The notes under the pieces: model-generated
The model's input: only the letters and a program-made list of their open reading frames with translations
Told to the model about the DNA's origin: nothing
Database searches by the model: none
Made by a program: the position numbers and the translations under genes
Assembly: GCF_001042615.1 (NCBI RefSeq)
Contig: NZ_AP012327.1
Location: forward strand, 1,860,001 to 1,924,000
DNA length: 64,000 nt
DNA from: Bifidobacterium catenulatum subsp. kashiwanohense JCM 15439 = DSM 21854
Lineage (GTDB): Bacteria > Actinomycetota > Actinomycetes > Actinomycetales > Bifidobacteriaceae
Direction: 5' to 3'
In this document: piece after piece, positions 18,184 to 27,263 of the stretch
Layout: each line of letters starts with the position of its first letter
Position numbering within the stretch: the first letter of the stretch is position 1

Positions 18184-20883
18184 TCAGCTTCGAAGGAGGA
18201 TTTCTTCCAAGGCGCTGATCACCGAATCGGGCATGCCGGATGTGACGAACAGCTCGTTGCTGAAACGGGGCGCGGTATCGAAGGTGCGCAGAGCCCCAAG
18301 CGCACGCACTCCTTGCTCACGAATCGCCTGCATCGCATGCTCTTTGGAAATGTACGGCATTTGCGCATGCAAGAGCACGTCAAGCACGTCCTGTTCGACT
18401 GAATTCTCGGCAATCTGCAGTCCGTCTGTAATCGTAACATCCAAGCGTGCGGCAGACGGCACGTCGCGCACAACGACCGACAGACTCAACGTCTGCTGAT
18501 CGTATGTAATTTCTGCAGTATCGCAAGCTTTACCGTCAATTTCGATACGAACGTTCTGCGTGTCTGGCTGCGCAACTCCACGGAACACAATCCCCCAGTT
18601 ACGCTGTGCCGGAATGGCTTCAGCACAGCCTTCCACCGGGTTGACGGTGAACTGCGTGGCATTGCCCGCATTCTTCCAGTCGAAGCTCATGCACGTATCG
18701 GCAACATGAGTTTGGCCATCGCAAGACTCGGCAGATGCAGAGCCGGAAGCAGCAGAAGCCACAGAACCGTCGTCTTCCTTGAGTGTGAACGAACCGTTCG
18801 TACCGGGGAACACCAGCACCTGCAGGGACTCCGGATTGCCCAGCTCATTCACCTTATTGCCCTCGCCAAGCTGCTGTAACGGCACGATACCGCCAGCCTT
18901 GGCAAACACCGGCATACGGTCGATCGCACGCCACACTTCCAAACGACGACCAGACTTCCCTGCCGAAACGTAACGGCGACCGTCAAAGAAGTCATACCAT
19001 TCGCCTTGCGGCAGCCATACTTCCGTGCTACCCAGCTGCGCGGAATCGTCATTGTCAGAAACAATTGGTGCAACCAGCAGCTCAGTACCGAAACGGAATT
19101 CATCCGGCACCTCGTACGCCTGCGGATTGTTCGGATCCGCCCAATACATCGGCTCCACCAATGGCATGCCCTCGAACGCGGCGCGATAGTTCATGGTGTA
19201 CAGGTACGGCAGCATCATATGGCGCAGTCGCAGCGAACCCACCATGGAATCGCGCACTTCCGCGGAAAAATTCCACGGTTCCTTACCCATGAACTGCGAA
19301 TTGCTGGAATGTAGGCGATTGATCGGGCTGAACGTGCCAAGCTGGTACCAACGGGCTTCCAGATGTTCGTTACGATAGCCACACATATGACCGCCAATAT
19401 CGTGACTCCACCATCCGTAGCCGATATTCGACGCGGTAGCAGTGAAATACGGCTGGAACTGCAAGGATTCCCACGTAACAATGGTGTCTCCCGAGAAGCC
19501 AACCGGGTAGCGGTGCGAACCCGGGCCAGCATACCGCGAGAAGGTGAGCGGCCAACGGTTGTTGCGTTCCGTGCAACTCACGTTACGTTTGGATTGCTCG
19601 ACATGCATTTCATGCTCATCGCGAGCGCCCGACTCGGCGCACTTTTCGCATTCGCAGTTCTCATTTACATTGCGTTCGGAAGAAGTCGCGTAGCGCCCGG
19701 AATCCAGGTAGTGCAAGTGGTTGAGCACCCACAGCGGGTCGAGTCCCGGCTGACGGGTCACACCGCCCTGCTGCCAGTCAAGCCACCAGAAGTCAACGCC
19801 TTCGGCTTCCATACGATGATGCATGTCGAAGTAGGCGCTTACGAAATCCGGATTCGTCAGGTCGAATTCCACCGCCTCTTCGGTTGCGGGATCGATGCCG
19901 ACACGTTTGGCCACCGCCTCATAGTCGTCTTCGAACGCGCGCACGCCGTCTCGCGGATGCACGTTCAACGTGGCTTTCAAGCCACGCTCGTGCAAGTCGC
20001 GCAAGAACGCCTCATGATCGGGAAACAGCTGCTTATCCCACGAATAGCCGGTCCAACCGGAACCGTATTTCGGATCGACATCGTCCACGCGGTGCCAGTC
20101 CATGTCAATCACGGATGTGGTGAACGGAATGCCTTCGCGCTTGAACCGGTCCATGAGCTGCAGGTATTCGTCTTGCGTGTAGCGGTAGTAGCGGCTCCAC
20201 CAATTACCGAGTGCGAAGCGCGGCAGCAGAGGCGTTGGTCCGGCCAGCTTGTAGAAGTCTTGCACCGCTTCGGTGTAGCGGCGGCCGTAGCCAAAGAAGT
20301 AGAAGTCGGTTTCCGCGTGATCGCGTGGCATAACCCATGCACCAAGCGGATTCGGTTTGCCGTTCACTTCATGCGCTTCCACGATCACGTTTGCGGCGGA
20401 ATCGTCGAGTACCGCCCAACCGTCTCGCGAAATCACACCATCGTCCAGAGGAATTTCGCCGTTCGCCTCGTCGAGCGTGCGCGCGGTGCCTTTGAGATTA
20501 TGCTTCGGCTCGTCGCCGTAATACCACGTATTGAACTGGGTGTCGGCCACGCCCTTGACGACCACGCTCAAGCCTTCTTTGCTGAACGGCTTGCCATCGT
20601 ACGTCACATACAGCGCGGGGGTGTCAACAATGAGCAGTCCGTCGCGATGCGTCACCGTGAATTGCGGGTCGGCGCCAAAATCGCGGTTGACTACCATTTG
20701 CGTGAGATTGTCTTCAAATTCGCCGGAGTCTGACCATTCGAAGCGGATCAGCGATTCCGTTAGAATGCCAATCCTCCAATGATCCCCTTGTAAAACCGAC
20801 GATTCTCGCATTTTCGGACGTGCCTTGCGCATATAGTCGACGAATACCGTGCCGGTTGCGTTATCTGATGCGTTGTTTGTCAT
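18184..20883 (-). CDS. GH31 family glycosidase (alpha-glucosidase-like), long form
   Basis: 899 residues. After an N-terminal beta domain the TIM barrel shows ALGNWWSRYYRYT, VIDMDWHRVDD, the nucleophile region DFWWLDWQQGG (Asp near residue 369) and the acid/base region GFSGDTIVTWESL (Asp near 466), then WWSHDIGGHMCG. This is the GH31 retaining mechanism; alpha-glucosidase and alpha-xylosidase activities both occur in the family, so the exact bond is not fixed. No signal peptide, so it acts on sugars imported by the adjacent transporter. It is the last gene of the operon, 12 bases after a permease gene, with GTAGGAG as ribosome site. Confidence 0.92.
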   Translation of the reverse strand: MTNNASDNATGTVFVDYMRKARPKMRESSVLQGDHWRIGILTESLIRFEWSDSGEFEDNLTQMVVNRDFGADPQFTVTHRDGLLIVDTPALYVTYDGKPFSKEGLSVVVKGVADTQFNTWYYGDEPKHNLKGTARTLDEANGEIPLDDGVISRDGWAVLDDSAANVIVEAHEVNGKPNPLGAWVMPRDHAETDFYFFGYGRRYTEAVQDFYKLAGPTPLLPRFALGNWWSRYYRYTQDEYLQLMDRFKREGIPFTTSVIDMDWHRVDDVDPKYGSGWTGYSWDKQLFPDHEAFLRDLHERGLKATLNVHPRDGVRAFEDDYEAVAKRVGIDPATEEAVEFDLTNPDFVSAYFDMHHRMEAEGVDFWWLDWQQGGVTRQPGLDPLWVLNHLHYLDSGRYATSSERNVNENCECEKCAESGARDEHEMHVEQSKRNVSCTERNNRWPLTFSRYAGPGSHRYPVGFSGDTIVTWESLQFQPYFTATASNIGYGWWSHDIGGHMCGYRNEHLEARWYQLGTFSPINRLHSSNSQFMGKEPWNFSAEVRDSMVGSLRLRHMMLPYLYTMNYRAAFEGMPLVEPMYWADPNNPQAYEVPDEFRFGTELLVAPIVSDNDDSAQLGSTEVWLPQGEWYDFFDGRRYVSAGKSGRRLEVWRAIDRMPVFAKAGGIVPLQQLGEGNKVNELGNPESLQVLVFPGTNGSFTLKEDDGSVASAASGSASAESCDGQTHVADTCMSFDWKNAGNATQFTVNPVEGCAEAIPAQRNWGIVFRGVAQPDTQNVRIEIDGKACDTAEITYDQQTLSLSVVVRDVPSAARLDVTITDGLQIAENSVEQDVLDVLLHAQMPYISKEHAMQAIREQGVRALGALRTFDTAPRFSNELFVTSGMPDSVISALEEILLRS

Positions 20884-20895
20884 ACCGCTCCTACC

Positions 20896-21717
20896 TTACT
20901 TACCACTGCCAGTCGCAATGCCCGCAATGAACTGCTTCTGGAAAATCATATACACAATGATCACTGGAACAATTGCCAACGAAGTTGCTGCGAACAATCC
21001 GCCGTAATCGGTGCCATATTGGCCGTTGAAGGCCTTCAGACCGACAGCGAGCAGCTGCTTGTTTTCGTCGGTAATCATCAAGAATGGCCACAGGTAGTCT
21101 TCCCAATTCCACAGGAAGGTGAAGATGGCGAGCGCCGCGATGGTGTTATGGCTCATTGGCAGAATGATGCTATGGAAGATTCTGGTTTCGGATGCGCCAT
21201 CGAGTTTCGCCGCTTCAATGAGTTCGTCAGAAATTCCCGAGATGGATTGGCGGAACAGGAAGATACCGAATGCGCTGATCATGCCAGGAAGCACGAGCGA
21301 CGTGTAGGTGTCTTGCAGACCCCAGTTGGTGAACATTTCGTATTGCGGAATGATGGTCACTGCCCAAGGAATCATCATGGTGCTCATAACGATGCCGAAA
21401 AGCAGGTTGCGACCACGGAATCGCATTTTAGAGAACACGTAACCAAGCACCGCACTTGTGTAGATTGCAATACCGGTTTTCAGTACTGCTACGATCAGCG
21501 AGTTTGCGAACAATCGCAAGAAATTGAACTTTTCTTGGATGCTCACATAGTTGTCAATCGTGGATGGCTTAGGGAATAATCCTCCGGTCACTTTGACGAT
21601 TTCGCTATTTGGCGCGAATGATGAAATGAACATCCAAACAAATGGAACAATGGTGATGATGGCGGCGATGAAGAGCAGAATCGTAAGAATGATGCCGCCA
21701 ATTTTACGTGATTTCAT
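20896..21717 (-). CDS. Carbohydrate ABC transporter permease (MalG type)
   Basis: 273 residues with six membrane segments. The ATPase-contact EAA loop is visible as ELIEAAKLDGASETRIFHSIILPM. It pairs with the MalF-type permease, whose stop codon overlaps this ATG (ATGA), and has its own GGAGGA ribosome site. No ATP-binding subunit is encoded nearby, so a shared MsiK-like ATPase elsewhere is assumed, as is usual for bifidobacterial sugar importers. Confidence 0.93.
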   Translation of the reverse strand: MKSRKIGGIILTILLFIAAIITIVPFVWMFISSFAPNSEIVKVTGGLFPKPSTIDNYVSIQEKFNFLRLFANSLIVAVLKTGIAIYTSAVLGYVFSKMRFRGRNLLFGIVMSTMMIPWAVTIIPQYEMFTNWGLQDTYTSLVLPGMISAFGIFLFRQSISGISDELIEAAKLDGASETRIFHSIILPMSHNTIAALAIFTFLWNWEDYLWPFLMITDENKQLLAVGLKAFNGQYGTDYGGLFAATSLAIVPVIIVYMIFQKQFIAGIATGSGK

Positions 21718-22601
21718 GCCAGTTCCTCCGAATCTCCAGAAACCTTGAACATGATGAGGGTGAGCACACCAGTGAACAGGAAGAGCACAACTGCCTGAGC
21801 TGATGCGACGCCGAAGTTGTATTTCTGGAATGCCTGATCAAAGATGAGATAGCTGATGGTGTAGGTTGACGTGCCCGGACCGCCTTCGGTCATGACGAGA
21901 ATCTGAACGTATGCCTGCAGATAGCTGATCAGTGACGTGATGACAATGAACAAGGTGGTTGATTTAAGCAACGGCAGGGTGATTTTGAAGAAAATCTGCA
22001 CTGAGTTGGCACCGTCGATGGCGGCCGCCTCGTACACGTCTCGAGGAAGATTCATGAGACCGGCCAAATATAGAACGGTCGCGTAGCCGAAATCCTTCCA
22101 AATGGTCATGATGATGACTGCCGGCATGGCCCATTTGGTGTCGTGCAGCCAGTTGATGTCGAGTCCTGTGATTTTGTCTACCATGCCGAACTGCGGGTCG
22201 AACATCCACATCCACACGAAAGAGACTGCCACGAGCGGAGTGATAGTCGGCATGTAGAACAGACCTCGGAGGGTGTCTTTGCATTTGACGAGTTTGGCGC
22301 TGAGCAGCAGGGCCAAGCCGAGACCAAGCACAATGCGGAAGAGTGTGGAAACACCTGCGAATACCGCCGTGTTCCCCATGGAAGTCCAGAAGAGTTTGTC
22401 AGTGAGGATCTGTTTGAAGTTGTCGAGTCCGACCCAATCATAAGTGCCAATCAGAGGATTCCAGTTATGCAAACTGCCCGCGAAGGCTTTAAAAATTGGG
22501 TAGGCCAGGAAAATGGCGAAATAGACCACCAAGAAGGCAACGGCCATGTTGCGTAGGGTGAAAATTCTCGATACCAGAGATTCACCATTTTTATTTTTCA
22601 T
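21714..22601 (-). CDS. Carbohydrate ABC transporter permease (MalF type)
   Basis: 295 residues, six predicted membrane segments, EAA loop DVYEAAAIDGANSVQIFFKITLPLL. An AGAGAGGCGAG ribosome site precedes the ATG. It overlaps the next permease gene by 4 bases. It is separated from the upstream binding-protein gene by about 170 bases containing a hairpin. Confidence 0.93.
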   Translation of the reverse strand: MKNKNGESLVSRIFTLRNMAVAFLVVYFAIFLAYPIFKAFAGSLHNWNPLIGTYDWVGLDNFKQILTDKLFWTSMGNTAVFAGVSTLFRIVLGLGLALLLSAKLVKCKDTLRGLFYMPTITPLVAVSFVWMWMFDPQFGMVDKITGLDINWLHDTKWAMPAVIIMTIWKDFGYATVLYLAGLMNLPRDVYEAAAIDGANSVQIFFKITLPLLKSTTLFIVITSLISYLQAYVQILVMTEGGPGTSTYTISYLIFDQAFQKYNFGVASAQAVVLFLFTGVLTLIMFKVSGDSEELA

Positions 22602-22702
22602 TGAATCTCGCCTCTCTGTGAGCCGATTCGACCGTTTTGTTACGCAATACAGAATGTCAGATCGAATCGAATAAGAAGATTGAACGTATCTCGTAGATAA
22701 AA

Positions 22703-22742
22703 GGCAGCCGCGGCGCGGAAGAAGAATCGTACCGCGACTGCC
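22703..22742 (-). terminator. Intercistronic hairpin after the binding-protein gene
   Basis: GGCAGCCGCGG (22703-22713) pairs with CCGCGACTGCC (22732-22742), one mismatch, followed by TTTTATC on the minus strand. It would reduce permease expression relative to the binding protein, or stabilise the upstream message. Confidence 0.65.
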
Positions 22743-22773
22743 CGGATTGGAAAAGGGATTGGATATATCGGTA

Positions 22774-24162
22774 TTACTTATGTTCGTCGAAGTAAGCGTA
22801 CTTGCTTTCCATTGACGTGAAGTCAGAGCTCTTCATGTCGGTATCCATCTGACCCTGGGCCTCCTTGAGAGCCTTATCGATGGACATGCCGTTCTGGAAG
22901 ACGTTCTGGAAAGCAGTGGTGCCGCTGGATTCAACGGTGGACGGTGCCGGTCCCGGCCAGATCAGTCGGTCTACGCGCGGCTGGATGGCGGCCATGACCG
23001 GCTTGGAGAGAATGTCTTTGTCGTTCTGCAGCGAGGTCTTGGCTGGGAAGGAATTCAGTTCGGATACCGCTTCACGAATATAATCATCGTTGGCGAGCAG
23101 GTACTTGATGAAGTCCTGAGCAACGGCCTGCTGCTCCTTGCTCTGGTTCTTGTTGACGCCCGGAGTGGATTCGCCGTTGTAACGGTCGTATGCAAACGGA
23201 GTGTCTTTGGAGAAGGTTGGGGTGGCAAACACGCCGTAGTCAATATCTGGATACTTTTCTTTCAGCGTGCCTTCCATGTGGCCCCAAGCGTAGATCATCG
23301 CAGACTGGCCGTTACCGAAGCTTTGGGTGTAATCGTTACCGAAGTCAACGGATCCGACCTTGTACTTGTCATACAAATCCTTGAGGAACTGCATGTTTTC
23401 TTTGGTCACTTCGTTGTTGTAGTTGGCTTTCTTGCCATCTTCGCTGAAGAGCAGTTCACCCTTCTGATAGTTCAGACCTTGGTAGATGGCGCTGTAGGCG
23501 TCGCCGTTGAAGTTGAAGCCGGCCTGCGTCATCTTGCTGCCGTCGGTCTTGGTGAGCTTTTGGGCGACCTGGATGAATTCGTCCCATGTGGTCGGAATGT
23601 CGGCATCGGTGAGGCCCGCTTCGCTCCACAATGTCTTGTTGTAGTAGATGTTGCCGGTGTTAATCACGGAGTCGATATACTTGACTTTACCGTTTTCATC
23701 TTCATGTACGGATGCGGTGGAGTAGTCGGATTCCAGAGACTTGGTGTCGATATCGTAATCCGCTGCGTATGGACGAATCAACGCATCGTAAGAGTTATGG
23801 ATGTTGAAAACGGCAGGACCGTTTTTGCCTTTCAGAGCCAACGGCAGCTTGGTCCAATAATCATCCCATGAAACATTCACCGTTTTGATGGTGACGTTCG
23901 GATACGTCTTCGTGTAGGACTCAATCATCTTGTAGACCGGATCCGTGCCCTTGCTGCCCCAGCTCCAGTACTCGAGCTGGATTGGCTTGCCATCGTTCAC
24001 GAGATGATTGGGGTCGTAGGTGATGTTATTGCCGATAACGTCAAGCCCTTTGTCGGCTTTCGTATCGGTTGTGCCGGAGGTGGCATTGCTGTTTCCACAC
24101 GCAGCCAAGCCGACGATGCTCAAGGCCGCCACTGCCACTGCGATACCTTTGTTGATTTTCAT
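22774..24162 (-). CDS. Sugar-binding lipoprotein of ABC transporter
   Basis: 462 residues. A lipoprotein signal with lipobox LAAC (about residues 15-21, cysteine followed by GNSNATSG) places it on the outer face of the membrane. The rest is a family 1 extracellular solute-binding protein (LEYWSWGSKG start of the mature fold, PTTWDEFIQVAQKL, YAWGHMEGTLKEKYPDIDYG). The frame is open to 24219, but AAGGAGAGAT directly upstream and the signal peptide fix the ATG at 24162. It is the first gene of an operon ending in GH31, so the ligand is probably an alpha-linked oligosaccharide. Confidence 0.93.
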   Translation of the reverse strand: MKINKGIAVAVAALSIVGLAACGNSNATSGTTDTKADKGLDVIGNNITYDPNHLVNDGKPIQLEYWSWGSKGTDPVYKMIESYTKTYPNVTIKTVNVSWDDYWTKLPLALKGKNGPAVFNIHNSYDALIRPYAADYDIDTKSLESDYSTASVHEDENGKVKYIDSVINTGNIYYNKTLWSEAGLTDADIPTTWDEFIQVAQKLTKTDGSKMTQAGFNFNGDAYSAIYQGLNYQKGELLFSEDGKKANYNNEVTKENMQFLKDLYDKYKVGSVDFGNDYTQSFGNGQSAMIYAWGHMEGTLKEKYPDIDYGVFATPTFSKDTPFAYDRYNGESTPGVNKNQSKEQQAVAQDFIKYLLANDDYIREAVSELNSFPAKTSLQNDKDILSKPVMAAIQPRVDRLIWPGPAPSTVESSGTTAFQNVFQNGMSIDKALKEAQGQMDTDMKSSDFTSMESKYAYFDEHK

Positions 24163-24214
24163 ATCTCTCCTTACGTCCTCGTAAGCCTTCATCCGCCCCT
24201 TGCGGACAAGCAAT

Positions 24215-24243
24215 AGCATACGACAAGGGTTTCATATTGGCAA
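24215..24243 (-). promoter_or_regulatory. Promoter of the first GH31/ABC operon
   Basis: Minus-strand TTGCCA (24238-24243), 17-base spacer, TATGCT (24215-24220). The leader to the ATG at 24162 is about 45 bases. Confidence 0.6.
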
Positions 24244-24260
24244 TTCAAGGTTTTTTGAAA

Positions 24261-24354
24261 TGTAACCGGTTTCATTTGAAACCCGTTTCATCTCACCGCT
24301 GTGAGCGTGCACATATTGTATTTCATACGGCGTGTCGTACCGTAACCCGTTTCA
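24261..24354. promoter_or_regulatory. Three LacI-type operator-like sites in the divergent promoter region
   Basis: TGTAACCGGTTTCA (24261-24274), TGAAACCCGTTTCA (24277-24290) and CGTAACCCGTTTCA (24341-24354) share the form TGnAACCsGTTTCA with a CG centre typical of LacI-family operators. They lie between the binding-protein promoter and the lacI-type gene, so that regulator probably controls both directions. Confidence 0.7.
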
Positions 24355-24433
24355 TTCATCTTTCAACTTTGTCACCACGAGGACGGCAATAATGGTAGGC
24401 TGAAACAAACAGTGAAAAACTTTCGGAGGCACC

Positions 24434-25450
24434 ATGAAAGCGAGCATCGGCGATGTGGCACTGAAGGCAGGCGTATCGAACGCTACAGTCTCACGCACTT
24501 TCGCACACCCTGAACAGGTGTCGGAAGCAACACGGTTGAAAGTGCAGGCCGCAGCCGATGCGTTGAATTTCAGCGTTTCCAGATCGGCAGGAATTCTTAA
24601 ATCCGGTAGAACCTATCGCATAGCATTATTGGTCGGCAGCGGCGTCATCGAATGGTTCACCGCCGAAATCATTGCCGGACTTAACGATGTTTTGCGTGAC
24701 GCCGGGTACGATCTGGTCATCTACCCCATCGAGGGGTCGGAAGCGCGTGACGCATTCTTCGAGGAACTTCCCGTACGCAGCAATGCGGATGCCGTATTCG
24801 TTTCCTCATTCGGCATCAGCCCCGACGAGGTCAAACGTCTCGGAACCGCAAAAATTCCGATTATCGGCATCAATACCACCAGCGAAGGATTCGATGCAAC
24901 TGTCGGTATCAACGACAAAGAAGGCATCAAACTCATCGTTCGGCATCTCGCCAAGCTGGGACATCGCAACCTGCTGTATTTATATGAAAGCTTTTCCTCC
25001 ACATTGGGATTCAGCTCATTTAACCGCATTTCCGGATTCCAAGAAGCCTGCGATGCGATTGACGGATTGAATGCCCGCACTTTGGCAGTGCAAAAAGGCG
25101 ACAGCATTCTGGATGCGGCAATTTCCGAAATCATGGCGCAAGACAACCCACCCACCGCATTGTGTTTCCATCAGGATTCACAGGCAATTCCATTGCTCTT
25201 CCGCCTTCAACGCAGCGGCCTTTCCGTGCCTGGAGATATTTCCGTAACCGGATTTGACGACAGCACCTTCGCCAAAGAAGCTGAGCTAACCACCGTTCGA
25301 CAGCGCCCATACGACATGGCCATCGATGCGGCACAAAAGGCTCTGGCGCTAATCGAAGGACAACCCATCGAGGAACCATTCGAGACATTCCCCGTTCAGC
25401 TGCAAGTACGAAACTCAACCGCAAAACCACGCACCGCTCCCCTGCTGTAG
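24434..25450 (+). CDS. LacI-family transcriptional regulator
   Basis: 338 residues. The N-terminal helix-turn-helix and hinge (IGDVALKAGVSNATVSRTF) are followed by a periplasmic-binding-protein-like effector domain (GFDDSTFAKEAELTTVRQRP near the end). CGGAGG lies 6 bases before the ATG. It is divergent from the GH31/ABC operon, with three operator-like sites between them, so local repression relieved by the imported sugar is inferred. Confidence 0.94.
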   Translation: MKASIGDVALKAGVSNATVSRTFAHPEQVSEATRLKVQAAADALNFSVSRSAGILKSGRTYRIALLVGSGVIEWFTAEIIAGLNDVLRDAGYDLVIYPIEGSEARDAFFEELPVRSNADAVFVSSFGISPDEVKRLGTAKIPIIGINTTSEGFDATVGINDKEGIKLIVRHLAKLGHRNLLYLYESFSSTLGFSSFNRISGFQEACDAIDGLNARTLAVQKGDSILDAAISEIMAQDNPPTALCFHQDSQAIPLLFRLQRSGLSVPGDISVTGFDDSTFAKEAELTTVRQRPYDMAIDAAQKALALIEGQPIEEPFETFPVQLQVRNSTAKPRTAPLL

Positions 25451-25489
25451 CCGCAGCGTGCAATCGCGCGAGATCACTTCGCGCAATAT

Positions 25490-25686
25490 CCCCATTTCAA
25501 CCGGTCTATCTGCGTTATGTATGGCAGATTTTGCTTCTTGTCCGGAGGTTTCTCGCTTATATATGGCACGTCGCCTGCGAAAACAGCCACTTCGGGGGTA
25601 CGTTTTTGAGGTTTTCACCGCATGCGTCTGCCATATATAAGCGAGATGTCTCCGGTCAGGCCTCCGAATCTGCCATACATAGACGA
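25490..25686. repeat. Composite intergenic inverted-repeat element, copy 1
   Basis: Contains units GTTATGTATGGCAGA (25514-25528) and TCGCTTATATATGGCA (25553-25568). Then come inverted units TGCCATATATAAGCGA (25629-25644, an exact reverse complement of the second) and TGCCATACATAGACGA (25671-25686). The middle holds AGCCACTTCGGGGGTAC (25585-25601), identical to copy 2 at 33455-33471. The first ~40 bases (from CCCATTTCAACCGG) recur almost exactly at 32448-32487. No gene is seen in the stretch. Confidence 0.75.
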
Positions 25687-26068
25687 GATGCGAGCCGCAG
25701 ACAAGCTTCTTCGTCCTACCCCGGCGTTCAATGTGCTTTTCTTACGGCGTTCAATGTATTTTTCTTCATACGCAAGTACTTTTAATCGCCTAAAGCACCG
25801 ACGCGAATCAAACTCACCAATGTTCGCACCGTCAACGGCATACGCCAAGCCAATAGCACGGACTCAATCCAAACCACTAACATCAGTAGTTTGGCGGATA
25901 CTCGCACGCATGGCCGTCCACGCCTCCATTGGATGAAAAAAACGCGGAATAGAGTCATTGCCTTTCGCCGACCATCATGGCGACGCGCGCAAACAGATAA
26001 CGCTAAACTTGTCTCATGTTGCTTATTTGCTTAACCTAGCGAAGCGACGGAGCGAGAGCAGGTGATAT
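25687..26068. other. Intergenic stretch upstream of second lacI-type gene
   Basis: About 380 bases with no convincing gene. It contains the leader of the regulator gene at 26069, with a weak ribosome site (GCAGGTG). Short direct repeats (GCGTTCAATGT) occur near 25727-25760. Nothing else is recognised. Confidence 0.4.
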
Positions 26069-27064
26069 ATGGTAACAATTTCTGACGTGGCGCACGCAGC
26101 CGGTGTTTCCAAGGCAACAGTCTCGTATGTACTATCGGGAGATCCTCGGATCACCCAAGCTACAACACTTAAGGTGCAACATGCGATTGACGAATTAGGC
26201 TATACGGTTAACCATGCAGCCCGCGCACTATCCGTAAGAAAAACCAAAACAATAGGTGTGGTCTCCCCCGCCTTTCACGGCAACTATCTGTCAGCCCTCT
26301 TTGGACTGTACGTGTACCTGCTATCCGAAGAAGCGACAAAGAAAGGATACGACACCCTGCTCATTGGCGAGAACGACGGCTTCGAGGCAATGCATGAAGC
26401 ATGGTCGTCAAAGAAAGTGGATGGGTTCATCCTAATGGACGTCAAAGATGAGGATCCACGAGTCAACTATGCCGCAAAAGAAAACATTCCGACCGTTGCA
26501 TTCGGCTCGCCAAAGAACTCACACGGTTTGGATACGGTGGATTCCGACTTCGCCAAGGCTGCATCGTCAATCTTGAATTTCTTAGCCTCTGAAGGACATA
26601 AAGAGGTGATTCTTATTTCATGGTCACACACAATATTTGATCAGGGTCTTGGCTACGCTTGGCGCTTTCTGGATTCAGCGATAGAGACCGCCAAACGTCT
26701 TGACCTGAAAATGCATGTCGAATATCCGAAAGACGACGATTCGGATCCTTCACCCCTCATTGAACAGGCACTAGACACGCACACCAAAGCGACCGCTCTG
26801 ATACTGCACAACGAGCCGGCAACAATCGTTGCCCCTCAGGTTTTGGCACGCAGGAATCTCCGAACACCGGATGACTTGCAGGTCGTAACCGTTTTCCCGA
26901 AACAGCTAGCAACATCAATGAAGATATCGTTCTCTGCAGTGCGTCCGGATATTACGCAACTATCAGAAGCCGCCGTGGGAACCCTTTTGCGTCGAATAAA
27001 CAATCCGAAAGCCCCGACGGTCACCCGCTATCTTGATTATCCACTAACCCAAGAGCCCGCGTAG
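26069..27064 (+). CDS. LacI-family transcriptional regulator
   Basis: 331 residues with the usual layout: ISDVAHAAGVSKATVSYVLSG as the DNA-binding domain, a hinge, then a sugar-binding-protein-like core. It is followed in the same direction by the second binding protein/permease/GH31 operon, with an excellent promoter and a CCGG-centred palindrome between them. It is therefore the likely regulator of that operon. It is not a close copy of the first regulator in this window. Confidence 0.93.
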   Translation: MVTISDVAHAAGVSKATVSYVLSGDPRITQATTLKVQHAIDELGYTVNHAARALSVRKTKTIGVVSPAFHGNYLSALFGLYVYLLSEEATKKGYDTLLIGENDGFEAMHEAWSSKKVDGFILMDVKDEDPRVNYAAKENIPTVAFGSPKNSHGLDTVDSDFAKAASSILNFLASEGHKEVILISWSHTIFDQGLGYAWRFLDSAIETAKRLDLKMHVEYPKDDDSDPSPLIEQALDTHTKATALILHNEPATIVAPQVLARRNLRTPDDLQVVTVFPKQLATSMKISFSAVRPDITQLSEAAVGTLLRRINNPKAPTVTRYLDYPLTQEPA

Positions 27065-27132
27065 CAGCGCAGCTACATAGATTACACACAGAAAACAACC
27101 GCGGGATTCTACATTAGTTAAGTTCGTCGATT

Positions 27133-27184
27133 TGACTTTTCAAAGATCAGGGTTTATTATTTAACTTGTTTAACCGGTTCAACA
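27133..27184 (+). promoter_or_regulatory. Promoter and operator of the second GH31/ABC operon
   Basis: TTGACT (27133-27138), 17-base spacer, TATTAT (27156-27161) form a near-consensus promoter. The palindrome GTTTAACCGGTTCAAC (27169-27184) overlaps the expected transcription start and has the CG-centred form of LacI-family operators. Binding there would block initiation. Confidence 0.75.
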
Positions 27185-27263
27185 GTTTGGGATTAAAACT
27201 TCCCAAACGCAATAAATTAATCATTCGGCGCATAGGTGCGCTGTTAATGAAAGGAAATACCAA

